A stretch of 35,237 nucleotides of DNA from an uncultured Verrucomicrobia subdivision 3 bacterium (GTDB lineage Bacteria > Verrucomicrobiota > Verrucomicrobiia > Limisphaerales > UBA11358), in the NCBI GenBank assembly GCA_903850425.1, contig CAINLR010000092.1, positions 1 to 35,237 on the forward strand, read 5' to 3'. This document shows, piece after piece, positions 16,381 through 26,712 of the stretch. The notes beneath the pieces are model-generated. The model was not told the DNA's origin. It did not search any database and saw only the letters and a list, made by a program, of their open reading frames with translations. Both the position numbers and the translations under genes were made by a program. Numbering within the stretch: the first letter of the stretch is position 1; every line of letters starts with the position of its first letter.

Positions 16381-17583
16381 TTATGATACATCAGTTTGAC
16401 GAGCGACGGCAACTTCGATTCGGGAATCACGGAAGGTATCGGCGATGTTTTTCAGCGGCAAATAATTGGGTTGGTCCAAAATGTCGAACAGGCCGGCCGT
16501 GTCCACCTTGACGCTGTCACGGGCTTTCAGCATCCGGTAGAGCATCGGCTCGATGACGCTCCGGTCGTGGTCGAGGTAATCGCGAATATCTTGCTCGGAC
16601 AATGCCAGCCGGTAGCCGTCAGTGGTGCCGGCGAGGATGATGCCTGCGTCGCGGATTTTGCCGATGACCCGCGATTGGAATGCCTGTTTCTGGATCGGCT
16701 CATGCCCGGCGTGTTGCAGCCGATACATCAGCACATCGGAAACGATGGCCTGGCTTTCGCGGTCTTCAAACTGGCGGGCAAACAGGAGTTCTTTCAGCGT
16801 CATCACCTGCATTTGACGGTCGGCATCGGTGTCGTTTTCGTATTCGTCCAGGAACCGCGCCACGCGGGTTTGCATGGTTTTCTGGAGCCGTGAATCGTGG
16901 GTGGGCGTAAAATCCGCCGGCTCATTCGCAGACATTTTTTCCGGCGGCCAACACTGTATGCCAACCTCACGCTGCCGGAGCAGTTCGCGAAACTGGCCGC
17001 TGTGGTCACCTTTTTTGATGGGGTCAAAGCAGTAGGACAAGCTGCCGGCAATCAAATCGGCAAGCTGGATGCACGGCGTTGCCGTGCTGCTGGCAAATGT
17101 CGGCACGCAGGAATGGAACAGGCTCGGCATTCCGCGTTTTTCCAGATACGGCTGGAAACTTTCCATGAAATCCCGGCCACCAATTTCGTCGGCGATGATC
17201 CGCAAGCTGTCGCCGGTCTTGGCCAGCTTTTCATACAGCATCCGGTTGATGAATTTGTAGAACGAGGTTTTGAATTTGAGGCCCGAATCCTTGGGAATGA
17301 GGTCTTTATTGATGACGAGGGCGAAGTAGCCGAAGGGCAGATTCTGAATCCGCTCCAAAAACGCCATGCGCCGCTTCACATCGCCGCCGATGCGCTTGCT
17401 GGCTACTTCCGCCCAGCTGCACAGGTCGGCGCTGATCTGGCGGATGGCGGCATCCGTCGCGGCCAGGCCGGCTTCATCTACCACGACAGCGACGCAAATG
17501 AACAGGTGTGACACGCCCGGTTTATCGGCGTCCAACTCATTGGTTCCGGTTTCATCTACAAAGGCGGTCAGATTGCTGCTCAT
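16381..17583 (-). CDS. DUF3800-family protein (RNase H-like fold)
   Basis: This is a 400-residue protein. The N-terminal half has the DUF3800 landmarks: an acidic start motif LTAFVDETG (Asp10, Glu11), a central LRIIADEIGGRDF, and CIQLADLIAGSLSY. These acidic residues fit the RNase H-like fold proposed for the family, so a nuclease-like role is possible but unproven. The C-terminal part (about 270-400) is helical and resembles winged-helix segments (LFARQFEDRESQAIVSDVLMYRL...YRLALSEQDIRDYLDHD). I chose ATG 17,583 rather than the longer frame because it overlaps the previous stop as ATGA and the family motif starts at once. It is the last gene of the restriction-modification operon, implying a linked defence or maintenance role (inference). 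Confidence 0.82.
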   Translation of the reverse strand: MSSNLTAFVDETGTNELDADKPGVSHLFICVAVVVDEAGLAATDAAIRQISADLCSWAEVASKRIGGDVKRRMAFLERIQNLPFGYFALVINKDLIPKDSGLKFKTSFYKFINRMLYEKLAKTGDSLRIIADEIGGRDFMESFQPYLEKRGMPSLFHSCVPTFASSTATPCIQLADLIAGSLSYCFDPIKKGDHSGQFRELLRQREVGIQCWPPEKMSANEPADFTPTHDSRLQKTMQTRVARFLDEYENDTDADRQMQVMTLKELLFARQFEDRESQAIVSDVLMYRLQHAGHEPIQKQAFQSRVIGKIRDAGIILAGTTDGYRLALSEQDIRDYLDHDRSVIEPMLYRMLKARDSVKVDTAGLFDILDQPNYLPLKNIADTFRDSRIEVAVARQTDVS

Positions 17584-17894
17584 TTGGTTGCTCGCGGTTG
17601 GATGGTTTCGTAATTCGGGATGTAGGCTCGCAACAGCGTTTTGAAGAGCTTGCCGTGGTTCGGGACTTTCAGGTGCAGCAATTCGTGGACGATGACGTAT
17701 TCGCGGAACGCCGCCGGCTGCGCCAGAACTTCCGTGCTGAATGAAACCGTGCCGCGCGTGGAACACGACGCCCACTTGCGCCGCATCGGCTGCAAGCGCA
17801 GTTGGCGTGGGCGGACGCGGATGCGCTTGGCCCATTGTGTCACCTGGGCTTTGAACGCAGCTACCGCCGCCGGTGTTGGTGCCTTCGACTTCAT
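17580..17894 (-). CDS. YgjP/DUF45-like zinc metallopeptidase
   Basis: This is a small 104-residue protein with the zinc-peptidase signature YVIVHELLHLKVPNHGKLF: His70, Glu71 and His74 in HELLH, with His80 as a probable third ligand. The preceding RRKWASCSTRGTVSFSTE matches the conserved WGSC segment of the YgjP-like (DUF45) family. Members are frequently encoded next to type I restriction genes, as here, but their substrate is not established. The start at 17,894 overlaps the hsdR stop as ATGA, and its own stop overlaps the DUF3800 start the same way, so all three are translationally coupled. The longer upstream frame lies inside hsdR and is not used. Confidence 0.85.
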   Translation of the reverse strand: MKSKAPTPAAVAAFKAQVTQWAKRIRVRPRQLRLQPMRRKWASCSTRGTVSFSTEVLAQPAAFREYVIVHELLHLKVPNHGKLFKTLLRAYIPNYETIQPRATK

Positions 17895-20824
17895 GGGGTG
17901 CGGATTTTGATGAGGCGGTCGGCGATCTCCACCATCTTTTTGCCCTGCACCACGGTTAGCAGCACCTTGTAAAGTTCTGCCTTCAACTGCCGCATTTGCT
18001 CGGCGTTCGTATCGAAGTTCGGGAAACGGCGGAACTGCCCGGCGAGTTCGCCGGCCAACTTTTCCGGATTTTTGTAGAGGTGCCGCTTCAATTCCCAAAA
18101 CAGGGAGAAGGTCAAATCGTCCAGGCCGCTGTCTTTTTTGGCCTGCTCGGCGGCGATGGATTCTGCGGCCAGCAATTCCAACTGCTGACGGGCCTGCTCG
18201 GAACTGACGTGGCGCTCTTCAAACTGTTCGCGGATGGCCTCGGCGCGCTCGCCGATGGAAATAAGATACGGCGCCACCGAGCCTTTTTCCTGAATCGTGG
18301 CCTGAATGCCTTTGGTCAGATTGATGACCTTGTTGGTGTCTGACGTGCCGCTGTCCTGGAGCGAGGCCAGCATCTTGGCGTCAATGAGAACGGGTTTGCT
18401 CAACTTGGTCAGACCTTCGTAGGACGCCTCTTTGCGGATCAACATTTCCGTCTTTTTCGCCACGTCGCCCAGGAACGTCGTTTGCGCGCCGTATTTATTG
18501 CGGACGACTTCGTAAAGCTCGGCGAGGCGGCGGTAAGGCTGAATGTAGTCGCGCAATTTCTCATCCGGCGACAGGATTTCAAACAGGTTTTCCAGCTCCT
18601 TGAAAAACTTGTAAAACGCCTCACGCTTTTTTTTGTCCACGAAGGCATCCACGGCGCGCTCGACGGCCTTGTCATCCATCTTGCCGGTGGCGAGATCAAG
18701 GTAGGATTGGGCGGGGCCGGCCATGCGCTTGAAGAAATCATCAAACAGGATGTCGAGGTTTTCCAGGTAGCTGCTGACATCCACCACTTTGGAATCAAAT
18801 TTCAGAGCCGTTTTCAACCGGCTGAAGATGCCGACGAAATCCACGATGAGGCCGCACGGTTTTTCGCGGACACCGCCGTCGTCGTTGCTGTCCTCGTATG
18901 GCCGGTTGACGCGGGCGATGGCCTGTAAGAGCACATGGTCGCGCATGGGCTTGTCCAGATACAGGCAATACAAGATCGGCGCGTCGTAGCCGGTGAGCAA
19001 TTTATCCGTGACGATGAGGATTTGCGGGTCTTTGCCGGGCTTGGTGAATTGTTTGCGCGCGGTTTTTTCGTCCTCCGCATTCAACTGGTAATGGGCGACT
19101 TTGGGAAACTTTTCCGAATCGTTATGCGATTGGGTGTAAACCGCCGCCGAACACTCCGCTGGCAGGTGTTTGTCCAATTCCTCTTTGTAGAGCGCGCACG
19201 CCTCGCGGTCCACGGCGACGAGGAATGCCTTGTAGCCGAGCGGCTGGACGTTCTTTAGGAAATGGTCGGCGACGAACTTGGCGACCGCCGGCACCCGCAA
19301 GTCGGACTTTAGGAACGCCTTCAGCTTGACGGCGCGGTCCAAAACCCGGTTCAAATCCTCGACTTCGGTGATGCCCTCGGCCTCGGCTATGTTTAGAAAT
19401 TCAGATTCGAGCAGTTCGGGCGGGAGGCAAATTTTGTTTGGCGCGTGGGTGTAGCGCAACCTCAGCGTCGTTTTGTCTTCGACGGATTCCTTGATGGCAT
19501 ACTTGTCGAGATAACCATCTTCGTCCTCCTTGCCGAAAACCTTGAATGTGCCTTTGCCGTAGGCGGTCTGGTCAATGGGCGTGCCGGTGAAGCCGATGAG
19601 CGTGGCCTTGGGCAACGCGGCCATAAGGAACGTGCCGAGGTCGCCGCCCGTGGAGCGGTGGGCCTCGTCAATCAGGCAATAGACATTGGTGCGGGTGGAC
19701 AGATTTTTGTCGGCGTCGTCAAACTTGTGAATCATCGTGACGATGAGGCCGCGAAAATCCGATTTCAACAATTCGGTGAGCTGCGCCTTGCTGTTGGCGT
19801 GTTTGATTTTGATATCCTTGGTTTCCAGGTCGCCAAGCAACCGTTCGACCCAGCCGACGAGCTGGCCTTCCAGTTCGTTGCGGTCAATGACCAGGATGAC
19901 GGTGGCCTTACCGAAAAGGTCTTGCCGCTCCAGAATCAGGCGCGCAGCGGTGATCATCGTGAACGTCTTGCCCGATCCCTGTGTGTGCCAGATGAGGCCG
20001 GTTTTTTTATTCTCGTCGGCACAACGGCTGACGACTTTGACGGCGGCACGGGTCTGGTGCTGCCGGAGAACCGTTTTCCGTAATTCATCGTCCTTGATGT
20101 AGAACAGAATCCATTCCTTGAGCATTTCCAGCATCCGCATTGGCGCGAAGAAGGTTTTGACCTTCTCCTCGTAGTTCGACTTATCGAGGTGCTTCCACGG
20201 GAAAATGTTTTTGCGGTCGAGATTCCAAGTCACGCCGTAGAAAAATTCGAGGACCTGCGTGAAGTCGAACACCTGCGGCAACGTCACCATTTCCGGCGTC
20301 TCCTTGTGGTAGCGCCGGAGTTGAATCAGGGCATCCTCCATGCCGTTGTGCTTCTTGGCGCTCTTGCACTCCACGACGGCGACCGGGATGCCGTTGATCA
20401 GGAAAACATCATCCGCCCGGTTGGTGTGGCTGCCGTTGGTATATTGCCATTCCTCGGTAACGTGGAAATCGTTCTTGGCCGCATCCTTGAAATCTATCAG
20501 GTTCACGTTGCGCCGCCGCTTCTCCGCCTCGACATACACCGTCCGCTCGCCACGCAGCCACGCTAGGATTTCCGAATTGCCTTCGATGTTGTTCCGCACG
20601 GATTCCAGGCTGTGAATCACTTCATCCGCCAGTTCCGGTGTGATGAATTCGGGATTGAGGGTTTGAATCTTTTGTTTCAGCAGGTCGTAAAAAAACAGGC
20701 CGGACTCTCCGCGCCGGAGCGTGGTCGCGTCGCCCTGCGGCACGACCGTCCAGCCGGCTTCGCGGGCATATCGAGTCAGTGGATGCTGGACGGTGACGGA
20801 TTCGGTTCCAAGATTGGCAGGCAT
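17891..20824 (-). CDS. hsdR: Type I restriction endonuclease subunit R
   Basis: This is the motor and nuclease subunit of a type I restriction-modification complex, which translocates and cleaves unmethylated DNA using ATP. The 977-residue protein has an N-terminal PD-(D/E)XK nuclease (Asp139 in RADDVFLINGIPVAVVECKSAKK, with Glu152 and Lys154). Superfamily 2 helicase motifs follow: Walker A TQGSGKT at 281-287, DEAH at 386-389, FTGTP near 430 and a motif VI segment QAIARVNRPYEDS. A helical C-terminal region would bind HsdM. The length is typical of the family and no frameshift is seen. It lies 20 bp after hsdS and overlaps the metallopeptidase gene by 4 bp. Confidence 0.95.
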   Translation of the reverse strand: MPANLGTESVTVQHPLTRYAREAGWTVVPQGDATTLRRGESGLFFYDLLKQKIQTLNPEFITPELADEVIHSLESVRNNIEGNSEILAWLRGERTVYVEAEKRRRNVNLIDFKDAAKNDFHVTEEWQYTNGSHTNRADDVFLINGIPVAVVECKSAKKHNGMEDALIQLRRYHKETPEMVTLPQVFDFTQVLEFFYGVTWNLDRKNIFPWKHLDKSNYEEKVKTFFAPMRMLEMLKEWILFYIKDDELRKTVLRQHQTRAAVKVVSRCADENKKTGLIWHTQGSGKTFTMITAARLILERQDLFGKATVILVIDRNELEGQLVGWVERLLGDLETKDIKIKHANSKAQLTELLKSDFRGLIVTMIHKFDDADKNLSTRTNVYCLIDEAHRSTGGDLGTFLMAALPKATLIGFTGTPIDQTAYGKGTFKVFGKEDEDGYLDKYAIKESVEDKTTLRLRYTHAPNKICLPPELLESEFLNIAEAEGITEVEDLNRVLDRAVKLKAFLKSDLRVPAVAKFVADHFLKNVQPLGYKAFLVAVDREACALYKEELDKHLPAECSAAVYTQSHNDSEKFPKVAHYQLNAEDEKTARKQFTKPGKDPQILIVTDKLLTGYDAPILYCLYLDKPMRDHVLLQAIARVNRPYEDSNDDGGVREKPCGLIVDFVGIFSRLKTALKFDSKVVDVSSYLENLDILFDDFFKRMAGPAQSYLDLATGKMDDKAVERAVDAFVDKKKREAFYKFFKELENLFEILSPDEKLRDYIQPYRRLAELYEVVRNKYGAQTTFLGDVAKKTEMLIRKEASYEGLTKLSKPVLIDAKMLASLQDSGTSDTNKVINLTKGIQATIQEKGSVAPYLISIGERAEAIREQFEERHVSSEQARQQLELLAAESIAAEQAKKDSGLDDLTFSLFWELKRHLYKNPEKLAGELAGQFRRFPNFDTNAEQMRQLKAELYKVLLTVVQGKKMVEIADRLIKIRTP

Positions 20825-20844
20825 GGCGATTTGGGATTTTAGAT

Positions 20845-22143
20845 TTACGATTGCGGATTTAAGGCGGTGACTTCGCGGGTATCAATGTCGAGTTTGTCCA
20901 CGCGGATTTGCGCGGTCATCAGTTGGTTTAGCATGGTCTGGAACAAATCCGACAACGCGGCGCCCTTACGCTCGTGGACGGAAATTTTCCGGTCAATGGT
21001 TTGCAGTATCGTCGCAATTTCTGTCTGCTCGTCCGGGTCGGCCTGGGGAACTTTGAATGAACCAACCAATTCCGCGTTTAGATTTTGCTGCTGTGCGCCG
21101 TGGGAAAAACTGCGCAAACGGTCGTAGCTGAACGTAAGATAATAATAGAGGAAAAGCGGTTTGAGCTTATCGGTGGTGGGGATGATTCCCGCACATGCTT
21201 GGTTTGTGGCCGCGTCAATTCCGAGAATGGCAACCTTTCCGCGTGTGATGCCCTGACCATACATCGCAATCAGCAGCGCGCCTTTTGGTAACATCTTCGC
21301 GGCCGAATTTGCGAGGCCGACCGGCGTGATTTTTTCATCGGTGTCATTGATGACGCAATAATCCACCTGACCGGTTTTCACCCACGGTATTGTTCCGCCC
21401 GTCCAAAACTCTTTGACGCCACGCGAAGGTGTGCCGCCAGCGATGAGTCTTGCGTTCGCGCGGATAGGTTGCATTATCCAGCTCTTTGGGACGGTTCCTT
21501 CATCCGTCTCTTTTTGAGGTTCGTTGCGGAGGCCGTGAGTGAAAAGCTGGCGCATGGCAGATTGCTTCAACTCGCGGGCGATAGCAGCCAGTTTTTCCTC
21601 CACCTCAATTCCGCGCCGAACTTTCCTGAGCACTGTCGAAATTTTCATCTGCTCTAGTTTGGGAGGCATTGGAACAAGAAAATCTCGAACTGCGTGCTCT
21701 GGCACGCGCTGGCGTCCCGTCGAGCCTTCCATTTTTCCGACGAGTGCAGCGCGGACTTCTGGATGCAGCAAGTAATAAAATAGATAGCGATGGTTTGCCT
21801 CCGGCGTGATTGCCTGTATCGGAATAATTTCAGTTGAGGCAACACCGAACGGCGCAGGGATATTGTCACCCAAGCCTTGCTTTCCATTTTCAAAAGACGG
21901 GGTAATTTTTGAAAGAAGAACGTCGCCCTTTTCAAAATATGTGCCGCTGGCGATGTCGTTCGGACGCCGCAACTCAAACCGAACTTCCTCGCGACCATTT
22001 AGCGGGACTGATTCCATTGGCACGAATGGGATTTTATCAAAATCTGAATAAGTCCGTCCCTTTGGTTTCTTTGTAATGCGGAAGCGGGTCGAAATGGTTT
22101 CCCATGACCACCCGGCTGGTAGTGCTGTTTCAAAAAATGTCAT
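20845..22143 (-). CDS. hsdS: Type I restriction-modification specificity subunit S
   Basis: This is the DNA-recognition subunit that sets the target sequence for both HsdM and HsdR. The 432 residues form two target-recognition domains, about 5-165 and 220-385. Each ends with a conserved helical spacer (LEQMKISTVLRKVRRGIEVEEKLAAIARELKQSAMRQLF and DEQTEIATILQTIDRKISVHERKGAALSDLFQTMLNQL), which is the usual circular TRD-CR-TRD-CR layout. TRD2 begins with PKSWIMQPIRANARLIAGGTPSR, a common TRD opening. The bipartite target cannot be read from sequence. It lies 3 bp after hsdM and 20 bp before hsdR. Confidence 0.93.
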   Translation of the reverse strand: MTFFETALPAGWSWETISTRFRITKKPKGRTYSDFDKIPFVPMESVPLNGREEVRFELRRPNDIASGTYFEKGDVLLSKITPSFENGKQGLGDNIPAPFGVASTEIIPIQAITPEANHRYLFYYLLHPEVRAALVGKMEGSTGRQRVPEHAVRDFLVPMPPKLEQMKISTVLRKVRRGIEVEEKLAAIARELKQSAMRQLFTHGLRNEPQKETDEGTVPKSWIMQPIRANARLIAGGTPSRGVKEFWTGGTIPWVKTGQVDYCVINDTDEKITPVGLANSAAKMLPKGALLIAMYGQGITRGKVAILGIDAATNQACAGIIPTTDKLKPLFLYYYLTFSYDRLRSFSHGAQQQNLNAELVGSFKVPQADPDEQTEIATILQTIDRKISVHERKGAALSDLFQTMLNQLMTAQIRVDKLDIDTREVTALNPQS

Positions 22144-22146
22144 AAC

Positions 22147-23979
<1,833 letters not shown>

Positions 23980-24652
23980 TACTGATGTGTATGATATATC
24001 AAAATGCGTGTCAATACATTTCGGCGCAGGACGTTCAACGTTGAATCCGGCCTTTACTGTCAGGCCAGTAGATCCACTGCATCGGTTTTTACGGTGGCGG
24101 TCGGTTTGCCGCCGGAGCGGATTGCAGACGTCTGTAAGCGGAACGGTCGCGAGGCGTCCAGACGATTGGATGGATGTTGGAAACCCAAGCGCTTTGGTAA
24201 CAAATCGGAAAAGTTACAAAAAGATGCAAAATGTTACACAAGATATTCACAGGATGCTCACATAGCAGCACAGGCAACATATCTTCGCATCCAGATACAA
24301 TGACTCGTGAGCGGGCGGCGGCGGGACTTGGGCACCCACAACGGGTGGTATGCAGTAAAAAACAGGCAACTAGATATTTGATTATTCTAGTTTTTACGGC
24401 GGTTTAGTGTTAAATCCCATCAGCCTGACCGGAGCGGCAGCGGTGGATTTGGTTGTGGGCATGACCTCACCCACGGGTTTTAAAAGTATTATTTGTGTGA
24501 AGTTTGTCTATAAAACAAATTCATCTATGAGGTAATTAAAGGACAATAGTGATGTTACTCTAGTGTTTTTTGCGATGACAACCAACCGGACGCAAAAAGA
24601 ACTAAATTTATCTTGCTGTATCTTTCGCGCCGGTATAGTTTGTTTTCACGAT
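23980..24652. other. Intergenic region between divergent hsdM and phage-side genes
   Basis: This is about 670 bp with no supported gene; the 99-codon frame at 24,004-24,303 has no recognisable content. It holds a GTTACA motif repeated 22 bp apart around 24,215-24,240, possible repressor sites. CACCC/GGGTG inverted repeats occur near 24,331-24,347. A 6-bp hairpin AACTAG (24,368-24,373) / CTAGTT (24,387-24,392) runs into TTTTT, a weak plus-strand terminator. The last 150 bp are AT-rich, with TATAAA-like tracts suitable for a promoter driving the gene at 24,653. No CI-like repressor gene is visible nearby. Confidence 0.4.
23988..24018. promoter_or_regulatory. Candidate operator upstream of hsdM
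   Basis: A perfect 10-bp palindrome TGATATATCA lies at 23,992-24,001, ending 22 bp before the hsdM start. It is overlapped by a wider inverted repeat TGTAT (23,988-23,992) / ATACA (24,014-24,018). The HTH domain on HsdM makes this a plausible autoregulatory site. It also fits the place where a -10 region would be expected. Confidence 0.35.
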
Positions 24653-25471
24653 ATGAGTAACGACATTGAAACAGCGGCCGTTTCCGAAGGAAACGGGGAA
24701 GTGCAAGAGCCGGTGCGTTCCAAACGCTCTGCTCCCACACAAACCTTGCCGAGCGATCGGTTGGGTTTTGACAAACAGCTCGCAGCGCTCCGGGCCTTCG
24801 GGGTGGCTTACGAGACCAACGGGGGTCGTCCGGTTAAGAACAGTGAAGCCGGTTCGATCTTGAACATGTCCGAGAACACCATTGTTGTTACCAACGCGTT
24901 TTTCAACGAGGCCAAGTTGGTGACCCGCCAGAAGGAGGAACAGGCGTTCGTGCCCACGGCGGAGACGATGGCTTACTGCAAGGCCCACGAATGGGATCCG
25001 TTTACCGCCGGCGAGAAGCTCAAGGGAGCGTTTGAAAAGTGCTGGTTTGCCGACGCGGTTCTGCCACGGCTGAAATTTCGCCCGCACGAAGAGAACGAGG
25101 TTCTGACTTTGCTCGCGGATGCCTGCGGGGCTTCCAAGGATTATGTGGCTCGGGTGAAGATGCTGCTGGAATACATGGTGTTTGCCGGCCTGGTGATTCG
25201 CGAAGGTTCCATGATCAAAGCCGCGGGGACCAAGGCGGCGGATAAAACACCGGTGGCGCCGGTGCCGGTCGCGGCACCAACGGCCCGTCAGCATTCCCTC
25301 CCGGATGAGAACCATGCCGAATTCACCTTTTTTCTGGATGCCAAGCGCGGTCGCAAGGTGGTGGTGCATGCCCCCCATGACATGAGTCAAAAGGAGTTTG
25401 ACCGCGTCCGCAAATGGATGGAAATCCAACTGGTCGTGGAAGACGCCGAGGGGGCGGCTCCGACCAAATGA
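24653..25471 (+). CDS. Hypothetical protein with winged-helix-like segments
   Basis: I cannot name this 272-residue protein. After a low-complexity acidic N-terminus (about 45 residues), residues about 48-115 (LGFDKQLAALRAFGVAYETNGGRPVKNSEAGSILNMSENTIVVTNAFFNEAKLVTRQ) look like a winged helix-turn-helix. A second similar helical segment follows at about 150-205 (NEVLTLLADACGASKDYVARVKMLLEYMVFAGLVIREGSMI). The C-terminal 50 residues (AEFTFFLDAKRGRKVVVHAPHDMSQKEFDRVRKWMEIQLVV) are compact and resemble the tail of some DNA-binding or nucleotide-binding regulators. The start is ATG 24,653; the frame runs 30 codons further upstream without support. It is followed by two strong hairpins, so it is probably monocistronic. 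It could be an element-encoded regulator. Confidence 0.7.
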   Translation: MSNDIETAAVSEGNGEVQEPVRSKRSAPTQTLPSDRLGFDKQLAALRAFGVAYETNGGRPVKNSEAGSILNMSENTIVVTNAFFNEAKLVTRQKEEQAFVPTAETMAYCKAHEWDPFTAGEKLKGAFEKCWFADAVLPRLKFRPHEENEVLTLLADACGASKDYVARVKMLLEYMVFAGLVIREGSMIKAAGTKAADKTPVAPVPVAAPTARQHSLPDENHAEFTFFLDAKRGRKVVVHAPHDMSQKEFDRVRKWMEIQLVVEDAEGAAPTK

Positions 25472-25472
25472 A

Positions 25473-25532
25473 TTTTAGCCTCGTGAGGGGCTAAAACGGT
25501 TTGACCTGAAACGCGTCAACGTTTCAGGTCAA
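25473..25532 (+). terminator. Two consecutive hairpins after the hypothetical gene
   Basis: TTTTAGCC (25,473-25,480) pairs with GGCTAAAA (25,489-25,496). Immediately after, TTGACCTGAAACG (25,501-25,513) pairs perfectly with CGTTTCAGGTCAA (25,520-25,532) over a 6-base loop, extendable by GGTT/AACC with one bulged base. They begin 2 bases after the stop codon and should end or stabilise that transcript. Neither has a long T-run. Confidence 0.65.
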
Positions 25533-25559
25533 TAAACCGTCCGAACGAAATGAACTCCC

Positions 25560-25826
25560 GTTCAAATGGCTGGTTGTAGAACCATGGGCAGTGTAGCCCA
25601 TTCCCAGTCCAGTTCAAGGGGTTCGTCAAAATAATTATCACCATGATAATAATACGACGCCAACACTGCCCCGGTCCGGGGTGGCGTAGAGTCTTCGCGA
25701 CCTACGTCATTTGCCGGACCTCCGGGCGGATGGATGTTCCCCGCTCCAGCCAGGACTTCTGGCTGCGCGAGTAACTCACCCACCGCCTAGAGAGCCGCAG
25801 GGGCAGCAATGCCCCTGCGGTTTTTT
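25560..25826 (+). ncRNA. Candidate small structured RNA ending in an intrinsic terminator
   Basis: No ORF with support lies here, yet there is a series of hairpins: the palindrome CCCCGGTCCGGGG near 25,669-25,681, and CAGCCAG/CTGGCTG at 25,747-25,765. A textbook intrinsic terminator closes the region: CCGCAGGGGCA (25,795-25,805), GCAA loop, TGCCCCTGCGG (25,810-25,820) and six T. A terminator this strong after about 250 bp without a gene suggests a short non-coding transcript, perhaps an antisense or regulatory RNA of the element. The 5' end is not defined. Confidence 0.4.
25795..25826 (+). terminator. Strong Rho-independent terminator
   Basis: An 11-bp perfect GC-rich stem with a GNRA-type GCAA loop is followed by TTTTTTC. 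It insulates upstream transcription from the phage early genes starting at 26,262. Confidence 0.9.
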
Positions 25827-25853
25827 CTTTTCCTTCAAGGGGTGGGACAAGTC

Positions 25854-25973
25854 ATGTCCGACCTCCTTTTTCAAGCCGACGACGACCGCGTAGCCGCACC
25901 GATTATTCCGGCCGGCGCCGGCGGCCGGACAGCGATGAGGCCAGGCTGGGCAACACGCGATCCGATTTTTTGA
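25854..25973 (+). CDS. Possible 39-residue small protein
   Basis: An ATG-initiated frame (MSDLLFQADDDRVAAPIIPAG...) follows the terminator, with AAGGGGTGGG about 8-13 bases upstream as a possible ribosome-binding site. Its middle overlaps a GC-rich inverted repeat (TCCGGCCG at 25,907-25,914 and CGGCCGGA at 25,922-25,929), which argues that it may be spurious. No homologous family is recognised. Confidence 0.25.
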   Translation: MSDLLFQADDDRVAAPIIPAGAGGRTAMRPGWATRDPIF

Positions 25974-26148
25974 GAACGCATATTCATCAATGCTGGCGCT
26001 GGTTTTGGCGTGGTGCCGGACTTGGCGACGAACGGTCTGGCAGTGGTCGCGTAAAAACCGTCAACAATTTTTTAGAGTTTTTTTCAGGCGCAACGAGTGT
26101 GCCGAGCGAGCAGTCGAGGCGCGAGCGTGCGTGAAGATGCGAGAACGG

Positions 26149-26174
26149 TTTTTCGGCCGACGCGGGCCGAAAAA
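26149..26174. terminator. Bidirectional hairpin with A/T tails before the early operon
   Basis: TTTTTCGGCC (26,149-26,158) and GGCCGAAAAA (26,165-26,174) are perfect 10-bp complements over GACGCG, followed by three further A on the plus strand. Read on the minus strand this gives a stem followed by a T-run, so it can terminate minus-strand transcription and may act in both directions. A TATAAA at 26,185-26,190 just beyond could be the -10 of the early operon. Confidence 0.55.
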
Positions 26175-26184
26175 AAACCCGTGC

Positions 26185-26190
26185 TATAAA
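26185..26190 (+). promoter_or_regulatory. Possible -10 element of the phage early operon
   Basis: TATAAA lies 72 bp upstream of the first early gene, just after the hairpin. No matching -35 is evident, so this is tentative. Confidence 0.25.
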
Positions 26191-26261
26191 ACAGGCGCGC
26201 CCGAGAACGCAGCAAAATTTGCGGACGACACGGCGGATAAAACAAAGACGAACGAGGCAAT

Positions 26262-26519
26262 ATGACATACGAGCAAGACAATCAGAATGGCGGCGGCGCG
26301 GCGGCGGAGCGGCCCGTCGAAGGCTTTATTGACAAGGTGGAAGTCGCGAAGCGGCTCGATAAAAAACTGCGCACCGTGGACAACTGGATGCGGCGCGGGC
26401 TCCTGCCCTATTACAAGATCGGGCGCTCCGTGTCGTTCAAGTGGTCCGAAGTCGAGACGCACTTGGGCCAGAACTGCCGCGTGTGCCGGACGGCACGGGC
26501 GGTCACGAAACTTTCCTGA
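26262..26519 (+). CDS. Excisionase-like MerR/HTH_17 DNA-binding protein
   Basis: This 85-residue protein contains a compact winged helix-turn-helix of the excisionase/HTH_17 type (FIDKVEVAKRLDKKLRTVDNWMRRGLLPYYKIGRSVSFKWSEVETHL, residues 22-68). Such proteins bind att or operator DNA and either direct excision or regulate early genes. The C-terminus NCRVCRTARA carries two Cys. GAGG lies about 5 bases before the ATG. As first gene of the plus-strand phage module it could be either the Xis of the element or a transcription factor. Confidence 0.8.
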   Translation: MTYEQDNQNGGGAAAERPVEGFIDKVEVAKRLDKKLRTVDNWMRRGLLPYYKIGRSVSFKWSEVETHLGQNCRVCRTARAVTKLS

Positions 26520-26551
26520 ACAACCAACCACAACCAAACAAAAAAACAGCT

Positions 26552-26701
26552 ATGCACAAAATCAACGAACTCTTTTTCAACTACATCTTTTTCCCGACGG
26601 CAGCCATCGCCTACGTCGTCGCGATGTGGACGTTCATCATCTGGACGATCAAGACCTGGCTCAAAGAGCGGAAAGAAAAATCTGATAAATCGAAAAGCTG
26701 A
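26552..26701 (+). CDS. Small single-pass membrane protein
   Basis: This is a 49-residue protein with one clear transmembrane helix (YIFFPTAAIAYVVAMWTFIIWTIKTWL) and a strongly basic, Lys-rich C-terminus (KERKEKSDKSKS). The frame extends upstream to 26,441 inside the HTH gene; ATG 26,552 is preferred because it gives no overlap and a normal small protein. It could be a holin-like or superinfection-exclusion protein, but nothing in the sequence decides this. Confidence 0.6.
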   Translation: MHKINELFFNYIFFPTAAIAYVVAMWTFIIWTIKTWLKERKEKSDKSKS

Positions 26702-26712
26702 ACCACTGAAAT

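Noticed and set aside
24004-24303. 99-codon ORF divergent from hsdM
   Set aside because: No Shine-Dalgarno, no recognisable fold, and it covers the operator and promoter region of hsdM.
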